Source of the DNA: Bacillota bacterium
Lineage (GTDB): Bacteria > Bacillota > UBA4882 > UBA10575
Reading direction: 5' to 3'
Length of the DNA stretch: 8,426 nucleotides
Assembly: GCA_012521315.1 (NCBI GenBank)
Contig: JAAYMP010000014.1
Coordinates: 1 to 8,426, forward strand
A model generated the notes under the pieces. The model saw only the letters and a list, made by a program, of their open reading frames with translations. It was not told the DNA's origin and did no database searches. This document shows, in pieces, positions 1-4,593 of this stretch (the stretch's first letter is position 1; the number at the start of each line of letters is the position of its first letter). Position numbers and translations under genes: made by a program.

Positions 1-2
1 AG

Positions 3-851
3 GGGATCGTCCGGGGCTGGGATGACCCGCGGATGCCGACCATTGCGGGACTGCGCCGCCGCGGTTACACGCCGGCCGCGATCCGGGATTTCTGCGAACG
101 GATCGGGGTGGCCAAAAGCAACAGCACAGTGGATATCGCTTTGCTGGAGCACTGTTTACGGGAGGATCTGAATAAACGGGCGCCCCGGGTGATGGCTGTT
201 CTCCGGCCGCTCAAGGTTGTGCTGGAAAATTATCCGGAAGGCCAGGTGGAAGAGGTAGAGGCGGTGAATAACCCGGAGGATCCGGCGATGGGGGTCCGGA
301 AGGTGCCCTTCTCCAAGGTCCTGTATATTGAGGAAGACGATTTTATGGAAGACCCGCCCAAGAAATTTTACCGGTTGGCGCCGGGACGGGAAGTCCGTCT
401 CCGCTACGGTTACTTTATTAAATGTACTGACGTCGTAAAGGACGAGTCGGGCAAGGTTGTGGAACTTCGCTGTACTTACGACCCGGCGACCAAAGGAGGT
501 TCCGCTCCGGACGGACGGAAAGTCAAAGCCACGTTGCACTGGGTTTCGGTCGCCCATGCCCTCCCGGCTGAAGTCCGTTTGTATGACCACCTCTTTACGG
601 TAGAGGATCCGGGGGCGGTTGAGGATTTTGAGGCATGTCTTAATCCCAATTCGCTTGAGGTTTTAACTTCGGCCATGGTCGAGCCCGCGCTCCGCGACGC
701 CAAACCGGGGGACCGTTTCCAGTTTGAACGGCTTGGCTACTTCTGTGTTGACTCCGACTCCACCGCCGGGAAACTGGTTTTCAACCGGACGGTCACGCTG
801 CGCGATACCTGGGCGAAGATCCAAGAAAAAACCCCGGACCAGGATCGGTAG
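3..851 (+). CDS. glnS: Glutaminyl-tRNA synthetase, C-terminal part (5' truncated by window edge)
   Basis: Charges tRNA-Gln with glutamine in the cytoplasm using ATP (class I aminoacyl-tRNA synthetase). The reading frame is already open at base 3, and the ATG at 33 is internal: the codons before it read GIVRGWDDPR and run straight into MPTIAGLRRRGYTP, the conserved block just after the KMSKR loop in E. coli GlnRS. The rest matches the anticodon-binding beta-barrel region in order: KSNSTVDIALLEHCLREDLN, RAPRVMAVLRPLK, then GRKVKATLHWVSVAHALP, EVRLYDHLF, FQFERLGYFCVDSDS and the terminal VFNRTVTLRDTWAK. The 282 residues seen correspond to about half of a normal ~550-residue enzyme; the HIGH motif and Rossmann core lie upstream of the window. 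The tail EKTPDQDR is slightly longer than in E. coli. GlnRS rather than GluRS is supported by the C-terminal barrel motifs. Many Firmicutes lack GlnRS and use GatCAB amidation, so its presence is somewhat informative about lineage or transfer. Confidence 0.97.
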   Translation, partial: GIVRGWDDPRMPTIAGLRRRGYTPAAIRDFCERIGVAKSNSTVDIALLEHCLREDLNKRAPRVMAVLRPLKVVLENYPEGQVEEVEAVNNPEDPAMGVRKVPFSKVLYIEEDDFMEDPPKKFYRLAPGREVRLRYGYFIKCTDVVKDESGKVVELRCTYDPATKGGSAPDGRKVKATLHWVSVAHALPAEVRLYDHLFTVEDPGAVEDFEACLNPNSLEVLTSAMVEPALRDAKPGDRFQFERLGYFCVDSDSTAGKLVFNRTVTLRDTWAKIQEKTPDQDR

Positions 852-962
852 TTGCCCTGGCTGACCGACATCAACCGGTAGTTGTGCGGACGACAATCAT
901 CCGCCTGTATGACGAAAGGCGAAGACCGGAAGGATTAGAGCGGCGGTATACGGGCGAACGGG
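852..962. other. Downstream flank of glnS, no gene seen
   Basis: There is no credible coding sequence on either strand and no hairpin followed by a U-run in the plus direction, so no intrinsic terminator for glnS is visible here. A 9-base direct repeat CGGTAGTTG occurs at 846-854 (overlapping the glnS stop codon) and again at 876-884. A weak 5-bp stem GCGGA/TCCGC lies around 886-904. Confidence 0.5.
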
Positions 963-997
963 AAAAAAACGGTGCGGGGAGAGGATTCCCCGCACCG
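963..997 (-). terminator. Intrinsic terminator of the minus-strand microprotein gene
   Basis: A perfect 11-bp GC-rich stem (970-980 with 987-997, CGGTGCGGGGA / TCCCCGCACCG) closes a 6-base loop. On the minus strand it is followed directly by seven T residues (the A-run at 963-969 on the plus strand). This is a textbook Rho-independent terminator oriented for the minus strand, 66 bases beyond the stop codon of the 28-codon gene at 1064-1150. On the plus strand the hairpin is followed by GAAAGGATAA, so it is not a good terminator for glnS. Confidence 0.88.
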
Positions 998-1008
998 GAA
1001 AGGATAAC

Positions 1009-1050
1009 CGGCGGTTGACGGCCAAAGGCCGCCGAAACGCGCCGAGCGCG
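1009..1050 (-). other. Two further stem-loops in the 3' region of the microprotein transcript
   Basis: Between the microprotein stop codon and the terminator, the minus strand can form CGCGC-TCG-GCGCG (1038-1050) and a second stem CGGCGG/CCGCCG (1009-1014 with 1029-1034). The second stem has an alternative internal hairpin CGGCC-TTT-GGCCG (1019-1031). With the terminator this makes three consecutive GC-rich hairpins in about 90 bases. They may protect the 3' end of a very short mRNA, or be a repeat element; copies elsewhere in the genome cannot be seen from here. Confidence 0.45.
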
Positions 1051-1063
1051 GTAAAGCGTGGAC

Positions 1064-1150
1064 TTAGCAAAAGCCGAGGATAAGCCAGAAGAGGAGTAAA
1101 AAAACGATTAACGTGATGATTGAGTCATGTCCGCCTCGCAAAGAACCCAT
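1064..1150 (-). CDS. 28-residue single-pass membrane microprotein (YjcZ-like small hydrophobic protein)
   Basis: A short gene of 28 codons plus TAA. The protein begins MGSLRGGHD and continues with an unbroken hydrophobic stretch from about residue 11 to the end, rich in I, L, V and F with one W and ending GFC, long enough to span a membrane once. Support for it being real comes from the strong GGAGGG ribosome site (1157-1162) six bases before the ATG, a following intrinsic terminator (963-997) and the absence of any overlapping gene. A glycine-rich polar head followed by a single hydrophobic helix of under 40 residues resembles the YjcZ-type small sporulation proteins of Bacillus and relatives, but the family assignment rests on composition and architecture only. 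It is monocistronic as seen here. It could equally be a small membrane regulator or a type I toxin-like peptide; no antitoxin gene is evident, although a plus-strand transcript reading through from glnS would be antisense to it. Function unknown. Confidence 0.72.
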   Translation of the reverse strand: MGSLRGGHDSIITLIVFLLLFWLILGFC

Positions 1151-1156
1151 CTTTCA

Positions 1157-1162
1157 CCCTCC
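1157..1162 (-). promoter_or_regulatory. Ribosome binding site of the microprotein gene
   Basis: GGAGGG on the minus strand, six bases upstream of the ATG whose first base is 1150. It is close to ideal Shine-Dalgarno complementarity and is the main reason for calling such a short gene. Confidence 0.8.
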
Positions 1163-1242
1163 AAAACTGAATTTCAAAGAGCAGAGCCGGAAGTTATTTT
1201 ATGTTGGCGCCAATAATTCTCCGTTTTTCCGTCTTTTGGTCT

Positions 1243-1251
1243 TATCATATG
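1243..1251 (-). promoter_or_regulatory. Possible -10 element for the microprotein gene
   Basis: CATATGATA on the minus strand, about 92 bases before the ATG. It fits the CATA-N3-TA pattern of mother-cell sigma-E/sigma-K -10 elements, and also contains TATGAT, a one-mismatch sigma-A -10. No good matching -35 element is seen at the usual distance for either class (TTCCTT lies 17 bases upstream of TATGAT but matches poorly). If real, a sporulation sigma factor would fit the YjcZ-like character of the product. Confidence 0.25.
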
Positions 1252-1275
1252 TTCCGGGGTGGTAAGAAGGAACAT
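1249..1275. repeat. Inverted repeat, 7-base arms, operator-like or hairpin
   Basis: ATGTTCC at 1249-1255 and GGAACAT at 1269-1275 are perfect inverted copies separated by 13 bases. The left arm overlaps the possible minus-strand -10 element, and the right arm ends five bases before the plus-strand -35-like hexamer, so it sits between two outward-facing promoter candidates. It could be a protein-binding operator or a stem-loop in the microprotein leader. Confidence 0.4.
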
Positions 1276-1280
1276 GGCCT

Positions 1281-1310
1281 TTGGAATAAGATTAAAATTT
1301 TATGCATAAT
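1281..1310 (+). promoter_or_regulatory. Putative sigma-A-type promoter for a plus-strand non-coding transcript
   Basis: TTGGAA (1281-1286, 4 of 6 to the -35 consensus) and CATAAT (1305-1310, 5 of 6 to the -10 consensus) are separated by 18 bases of AT-rich DNA. A start of transcription near 1317 would place 194 bases between it and the end of the strong plus-strand terminator. Read from pattern only; AT-rich intergenic DNA often yields such pairs by chance. Confidence 0.38.
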
Positions 1311-1316
1311 CGGGAA

Positions 1317-1510
1317 GGAAAGTGGATATGATCTTAATGCAGCTGGATGAAGAGGCGCCAAAAGTCTAAGCATCTCGATAAGGGTTAGTACTGCCCTTCG
1401 CTTGTGCGTGCTGGGATGCTGGCTTTCAATTGAATCCGGCTGCGGCAAAAAGATGACGAAAGTGCGCGCCATGTCATCTTTTGAGGGGGGTCGGTTGACC
1501 CCCCTTTTTT
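1317..1510 (+). ncRNA. Candidate structured non-coding RNA (~190 nt)
   Basis: A plus-strand promoter-like sequence upstream and a strong intrinsic terminator downstream bracket DNA with no plausible plus-strand protein. Visible helices are an 8-bp stem AGCATCTC/GGGATGCT (1369-1376 with 1413-1420) enclosing two small hairpins, AAGGG/CCCTT (1380-1384 with 1394-1398) and CGC-TTGT-GCG (1399-1408), which together give a three-way-junction shape. A hairpin at 1418-1440 (GCTGG/CCGGC outer, TTC-AATT-GAA inner) competes for the last three bases of the first stem. A 10-bp stem AAAAGATGAC/GTCATCTTTT (1448-1457 with 1473-1482) lies two bases before the terminator hairpin. No motif of SRP RNA, tmRNA, RNase P RNA or a riboswitch class known to me was recognised. 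The size would suit a 6S-like or trans-acting sRNA, but the ends do not pair as in 6S RNA. The 5' end is a guess from the promoter. An alternative is that the terminator ends long read-through transcripts from glnS. Confidence 0.35.
1485..1510 (+). terminator. Strong intrinsic terminator, plus-strand oriented, abutting the tcdA stop codon
   Basis: An 8-bp stem GGGGGGTC/GACCCCCC (1485-1492 with 1497-1504) has a GGTT loop and is followed at once by six T residues (1505-1510). The T-run overlaps the last two bases of tcdA (stop codon 1511-1509, minus strand). In the minus direction the hairpin is followed by TCAAAAGATG, which lacks a U-run, so it is built to stop plus-strand transcription, although it may also impede tcdA transcripts. 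Confidence 0.87.
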
Positions 1511-2306
1511 ATTTGCGCGCCAGGCCCAGCAGGTCGCGGATGACTTCGGCGGCGACGGCCAGCCCGACGGCGGCCGGCATGTAGGAGATTGTTCCCGGGA
1601 CCGGACGCCGGCGGGGGCAGTCGCAAGTTACGGCCGCTCGTTGCGGGCAAGCAGGACAGCTTGTCTCCGTGGAGGGTACGGCGGGCGTCGTTTTCGGGTT
1701 GGGGACCGGTTGTTCGGTGGAGAAGACCACTTTGACCCCAGTTGTAATCCCGCAGTCGCGCAGTCCCTTCCGGACGGCTTTGGCCAATGGACAGGTATGG
1801 GTCTGGCTGATGTCGGCGACCTTCAGCGCCAAAGGATCCAATTTATTCCCGGCCCCCATCGCGGAGACCACGGGGATTTCCCGTTCCCGTGCATACCGGA
1901 TGAGGGCGATTTTGGCGGTGACCGTATCAATGGCGTCGACGATATAACTAAGGTCACCGTGGAGGACGGCAGGGAGGTTTTCCTTTCCCACAAAGACCGG
2001 CCAGGGAACGACGATTACCTCGGGATTAATTGCCTTCACGCGTTCGGCCATCACTTCCACTTTTGGCCGGCCGTAATTTCCGGTTAAAGCATGAAGCTGG
2101 CGGTTGGTATTGGAAAGCTCGACCCGATCGTGGTCGACCAGCACCAACCAGCCGACTCCTGCCCGCGCCAGGGCTTCCACGACAAAAGAGCCGACGCCGC
2201 CCACCCCGACGACCGCGACCCGCGCTTGCCGCAGGGTGTTTACCCCGGCGGTACCGATCAACTTCTCCATCCGACTGAAACGCATTTGGGTTTCTTTCTC
2301 CAGCAT
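1509..2306 (-). CDS. tcdA: tRNA threonylcarbamoyladenosine dehydratase (TcdA/YgdL family, ThiF/E1-like)
   Basis: ATP-dependent cytoplasmic enzyme of the E1/ThiF superfamily. TcdA converts the t6A37 nucleoside of ANN-decoding tRNAs to its cyclic form ct6A. The 265-residue length matches E. coli TcdA (268). Visible motifs are RFSRMEKLIG (residues 9-18), the nucleotide-binding loop GVGGVGS (34-40), EALARAGVG, LVDHDRVELSNTNRQLHAL (acidic strand end plus adenylation-site NTNRQ at 66-70), KVEVMAERVKAINPE, the DAIDTVTAK segment (124-132), and VSAMGAGNKLDP and THTCPLAKAVRK, which are typical of the family. Between VFSTEQPVP and the C-terminal YMPAAVGLAVAAEVIRDLL lies a cysteine-rich stretch CPACPQRAAVTCDC (Cys 217, 220, 228, 230), absent from E. 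coli TcdA. An ATG 21 bases further out exists, but the ribosome site GGAGG lies inside that extension, so the start at 2306 is preferred. Transcribed alone, convergent with the plus-strand terminator and divergent from the S55 gene. Confidence 0.93.
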   Translation of the reverse strand: MLEKETQMRFSRMEKLIGTAGVNTLRQARVAVVGVGGVGSFVVEALARAGVGWLVLVDHDRVELSNTNRQLHALTGNYGRPKVEVMAERVKAINPEVIVVPWPVFVGKENLPAVLHGDLSYIVDAIDTVTAKIALIRYAREREIPVVSAMGAGNKLDPLALKVADISQTHTCPLAKAVRKGLRDCGITTGVKVVFSTEQPVPNPKTTPAVPSTETSCPACPQRAAVTCDCPRRRPVPGTISYMPAAVGLAVAAEVIRDLLGLARK

Positions 2307-2589
2307 CACAAGGCCTCCATTGCACAATTTCCGAGTTTCCTTAATCCGATTTATTTTTTGTTCGATTTAGATATTGAACATCAGGTTTCCCCCGTTTTAT
2401 TCTTCCCGCTTCCCCCTATCTCTTCCTGCTTCGGCTTTTTTCCCAGAAATACTTGCAGGATATTGGCGGGGTAAACAGAATATAAACCGGACGGAGTAAT
2501 ATCTTGCGGTGGTTTTAATATACTTGGATCATCTGCCATTACCGCTTGGGACGTTATGTGGAGAAAATTGATTTTAGGAGCGTTTTTGG
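2307..2589. other. Divergent intergenic region between tcdA and the S55 gene
   Basis: The 283 bases must hold promoters for both flanking genes, but no hexamer pair with good match and spacing was found for either. AT-rich stretches occur at 2340-2380 and 2480-2525 (including TATAAA and TATACT words without suitable -35 partners). The segment 2386-2444 is strongly pyrimidine-biased on the plus strand (about 7 purines in 59 bases). The ribosome site of the S55 gene, AGGAG at 2576-2580, lies nine bases before its ATG. No gene seen. Confidence 0.5.
2314..2318 (-). promoter_or_regulatory. Ribosome binding site that fixes the tcdA start
   Basis: GGAGG on the minus strand, seven bases before the ATG at 2306. 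An upstream in-frame ATG at 2327 has no ribosome site and would place this GGAGG within its fourth and fifth codons, so the shorter protein is chosen. Confidence 0.75.
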
Positions 2590-4443
2590 ATGAAAATACG
2601 AATCCCAAAAGTCATCCTTGTCCTCTTATGCTTTCTGGTCGCCGGGATCTCCGTTAGGGCTGACGACCCGTTTCTTCCTTTGTCGGCTGTGCGGCCGGGG
2701 ATGACCGGTTACGGTTTAACCGTTTTTGCCGGGACAAAGGTGGAGTCATTTCCGGTGGAAGTTGTTGGCGTTTTGGAAGGGAGCGGTTCCGTTGCCCATT
2801 TGATTCTGATTAGTTTTACCGGCGGACAGACTTTGGCGGCGGGGATGAGCGGAAGCCCGGTGTTTGTTGGGGATAAACTGATCGGCGCCATTGGTTATGG
2901 CTTCAATAGCAGCGATCATGGCTACGCCCTGGTCACGCCGATCGAAGAGATGCTTACGTTGTGGTCAAGAAAAGAGGCAGAGACCTTTAGTTTTATTGGG
3001 GGCGGGTTAGCCGGTTTTGACGGGGTAACCCTTGGGGAAACGCCGGCCAACGGGAACTGGCTCCGGGCCTTTCCGGTGACGGCGCCGCTGTTTCTTTCCG
3101 GCTACGGGCCCCGGGCCCACCAGTACCTGCTTAAGGTCTTCGAAAGGCAAGGGGCTTTTACGTTGCCCCAGGGAGGCGGAAGGGCGTTCCCCACTTCCCT
3201 GCCGTTGGCGGCGGTGGCGCCGAAGGCGAAGGCGAGGGCGTCGGCGGCGGCCCCGCAGTGGCAACCGGGCAGCGCCCTCACCGTTACGCTGGTGGAGGGT
3301 GATTATAAGGTTACGGCGCTTGGAACATTAACCTGGTTGGATGGGCAGAAATTTCTCGGCTTTGGCCACCCCTTTTTAAACCGCGGCAAGGTTGATTTTG
3401 GGATGGGCGGCGCCGAGATCTTGGGCGTGATCGACAACCAGGATCTGCCCTTTAAGATCGGGGTGGCCTTTCCCTACCGGGGGCGAATCACCCAAGACCG
3501 GGGGGCGGGCTTGGCCGGAGAGTTTGGGGTGATGCCCAAAATGGTGGAAGTAACCGCCGAAGTAACCGATGAAGAATCAGGTCTGGTCCGCAGTTTTGCT
3601 TTTGCCGTGGTCAACGAGGAAAATCTCCTCCCCAACCTGGTGCTGGCTGGGGTGATCGATACGATCGACCGGACGCTGGACCTGATTGGTTCCGGCACCG
3701 CCAACGTCTACTTTGAGCTGGCGGGGGATAATTTCGCCCTTTTTCAGCGGGAAAATTTATTCTGCGGACCGGATGTGGCCGTGGCGGCCGTGCAGGAACT
3801 TGGGGAGCTCCTCCGGGTGCTCACAGGCAACGAATTTGTCCACCCGGGACTAACCAGCGTCAAGGTCCGGGTAAAGGTTAATCCGGAGTTGTTATGGGCA
3901 AGGATTATCGAGGTTGAACTGCCAAAGAAGGAGTTTGCGCCGGGTGAAAAAGCCATCCTCACCGTTCACCTCCATCCCTACCGGGGGGAGGTGGTCCAAA
4001 TGCCCCTTGAGGTGGAACTGCCGTCCACCCCTGGTAAATGGGTCTTGATGGTCTATGGAAATGACTACGACTACGTTTCCGGGGAAGAAGGGAATACCGA
4101 GGAAGAAATGTACAATCTGGACTTATACCAATCCGGCGCCAGCCTGGAAGAGCGACTGGCGGATTACCGGACCAGAATTAAGAATAATCAGTTGGTCGTA
4201 GGTTTTTTACCATCCGCAGGCCTGGAAGGAGCAGAATCATCAGCGACACCCGTTGAGGGAGCGGAAGCGGTTGCGGACGAAGCCGGGGAGGATTATTCCT
4301 ACGGCGAACAGACCGTTGATACTTCCTATCTGATTGTCGGTGAAGAACAGATCGAGGTTGAAGTTTTACCGGTGACCGGTGATGAAACTCCAACCCGGTT
4401 AAAAGATGAGTTCGCGCGCCGGCTTGAGGTTGATGAGTGGTAG
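2590..4443 (+). CDS. Secreted protein with SpoIVB-type (peptidase family S55) signature
   Basis: A 617-residue exported protein. Residues 1-24 form a signal peptide (Lys/Arg start, hydrophobic core VILVLLCFLVAGI, probable cleavage after VRA). Residues 25-122 carry RPGMTGYGLTVFAGT, FPVEVVGVL and the serine motif GMSGSPVFVGDKLIGAIGYGF (GMSGSP at 85-90, candidate nucleophile Ser87), ending in TPIEEML, all characteristic of the S55 domain. After a linker rich in Ala, Pro and Lys (about 203-228) comes a second S55-like half: LGTLTWLDGQKFLGFGHPF (candidate catalytic His260) and RGRITQDRGAGLAGEFG (298-313). Residues about 425-480 look like an Ig-like beta sandwich (PGEKAILTVHLHPYRGE). Residues about 540-575 are acidic low complexity. 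There is no PDZ domain, unlike SpoIVB, and the Ser and His motifs are in reversed order. The family recurs in diverse bacteria outside sporulation, so a SpoIVB role in sigma-K activation should not be assumed. It may be a protease or a non-catalytic scaffold. It precedes the TamB-like gene on the same strand. Start supported by AGGAG nine bases upstream. Confidence 0.88.
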   Translation: MKIRIPKVILVLLCFLVAGISVRADDPFLPLSAVRPGMTGYGLTVFAGTKVESFPVEVVGVLEGSGSVAHLILISFTGGQTLAAGMSGSPVFVGDKLIGAIGYGFNSSDHGYALVTPIEEMLTLWSRKEAETFSFIGGGLAGFDGVTLGETPANGNWLRAFPVTAPLFLSGYGPRAHQYLLKVFERQGAFTLPQGGGRAFPTSLPLAAVAPKAKARASAAAPQWQPGSALTVTLVEGDYKVTALGTLTWLDGQKFLGFGHPFLNRGKVDFGMGGAEILGVIDNQDLPFKIGVAFPYRGRITQDRGAGLAGEFGVMPKMVEVTAEVTDEESGLVRSFAFAVVNEENLLPNLVLAGVIDTIDRTLDLIGSGTANVYFELAGDNFALFQRENLFCGPDVAVAAVQELGELLRVLTGNEFVHPGLTSVKVRVKVNPELLWARIIEVELPKKEFAPGEKAILTVHLHPYRGEVVQMPLEVELPSTPGKWVLMVYGNDYDYVSGEEGNTEEEMYNLDLYQSGASLEERLADYRTRIKNNQLVVGFLPSAGLEGAESSATPVEGAEAVADEAGEDYSYGEQTVDTSYLIVGEEQIEVEVLPVTGDETPTRLKDEFARRLEVDEW

Positions 4444-4593
4444 CGGGTTTTAGCGAATGACGGGAACCGATTGGGTAATGGTTCGTTTCTATAGATGTGG
4501 AGATTTCGATCATTGCATGTTGATTTTCCATTGCCGACCGGCCTTTGGTTAATGTAAAACTTAACTAACGCAGAAAGAAGGAGGGAACAGGGT
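4444..4593. other. Intergenic gap between the S55 and TamB-like genes
   Basis: 150 bases without a gene. A weak 5-bp stem GAACC/GGTTC around 4463-4485 is followed by GTTTC and is not convincing as a terminator. A poor promoter-like pair (TTGCCG, 16 bases, TGTAAA) lies before the TamB-like gene. Cotranscription of the two genes is therefore possible but not established. Confidence 0.4.
4579..4584 (+). promoter_or_regulatory. Ribosome binding site that identifies the TTG start of the TamB-like gene
   Basis: AGGAGG inside GAAGGAGGG (4577-4585), followed nine bases later by TTG at 4594. An in-frame TAA at 4555-4557 excludes any start further upstream, and no in-frame ATG occurs before the membrane anchor, so the non-ATG start is well supported. 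Confidence 0.85.

Larger units (their letters stand above)
1151..1508. other. 358-base intergenic region between the microprotein gene and tcdA
   Basis: No convincing protein gene on either strand. It contains, from left to right, the microprotein ribosome site, a possible minus-strand -10 element (1243-1251), an inverted repeat ATGTTCC-N13-GGAACAT (1249-1275), a plus-strand promoter-like pair (1281-1310), several potential RNA stems (1369-1482) and a strong plus-strand terminator (1485-1510). The stretch 1191-1310 is clearly AT-richer than the flanking genes, as expected for regulatory DNA. Confidence 0.6.

Noticed and set aside
1240..1256. LexA (SOS) box of the GAAC-N4-GTTC type
   Set aside because: Only the GTTC half is intact; the other half reads TATC, so the match is too poor to call.
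1420..1445. tRNA T-arm-like sequence around TTCAATTGAATCC
   Set aside because: There is no acceptor stem, D-arm or anticodon arm at tRNA spacing on either strand; the sequence is a small palindromic hairpin.
1245..1472. 75-codon minus-strand open frame in the intergenic region
   Set aside because: No ribosome site, a composition unlike a folded protein, and it covers the promoter-like and hairpin-forming DNA; better explained as a chance frame.
2304..2327. Upstream ATG start for tcdA (seven extra residues MCNGGLV)
   Set aside because: The only Shine-Dalgarno sequence lies inside this extension and is correctly spaced for the ATG at 2306.
2381..2608. 75-codon minus-strand open frame upstream of the S55 gene
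   Set aside because: It overlaps the start and ribosome site of the S55 gene on the opposite strand, has no good ribosome site and ends in low-complexity residues from the polypyrimidine tract.
2556..2660. Alternative small plus-strand frame beginning MWRKLILGAFL just before the S55 gene
   Set aside because: It is out of frame with the S55 gene, lacks a ribosome site and soon stops within the signal-peptide coding region; the S55 start at 2590 has AGGAG and a clear signal peptide.
4460..4490. Terminator between the S55 and TamB-like genes
   Set aside because: The GAACC/GGTTC stem is only 5 bp with an 11-base loop and lacks a proper U-run.
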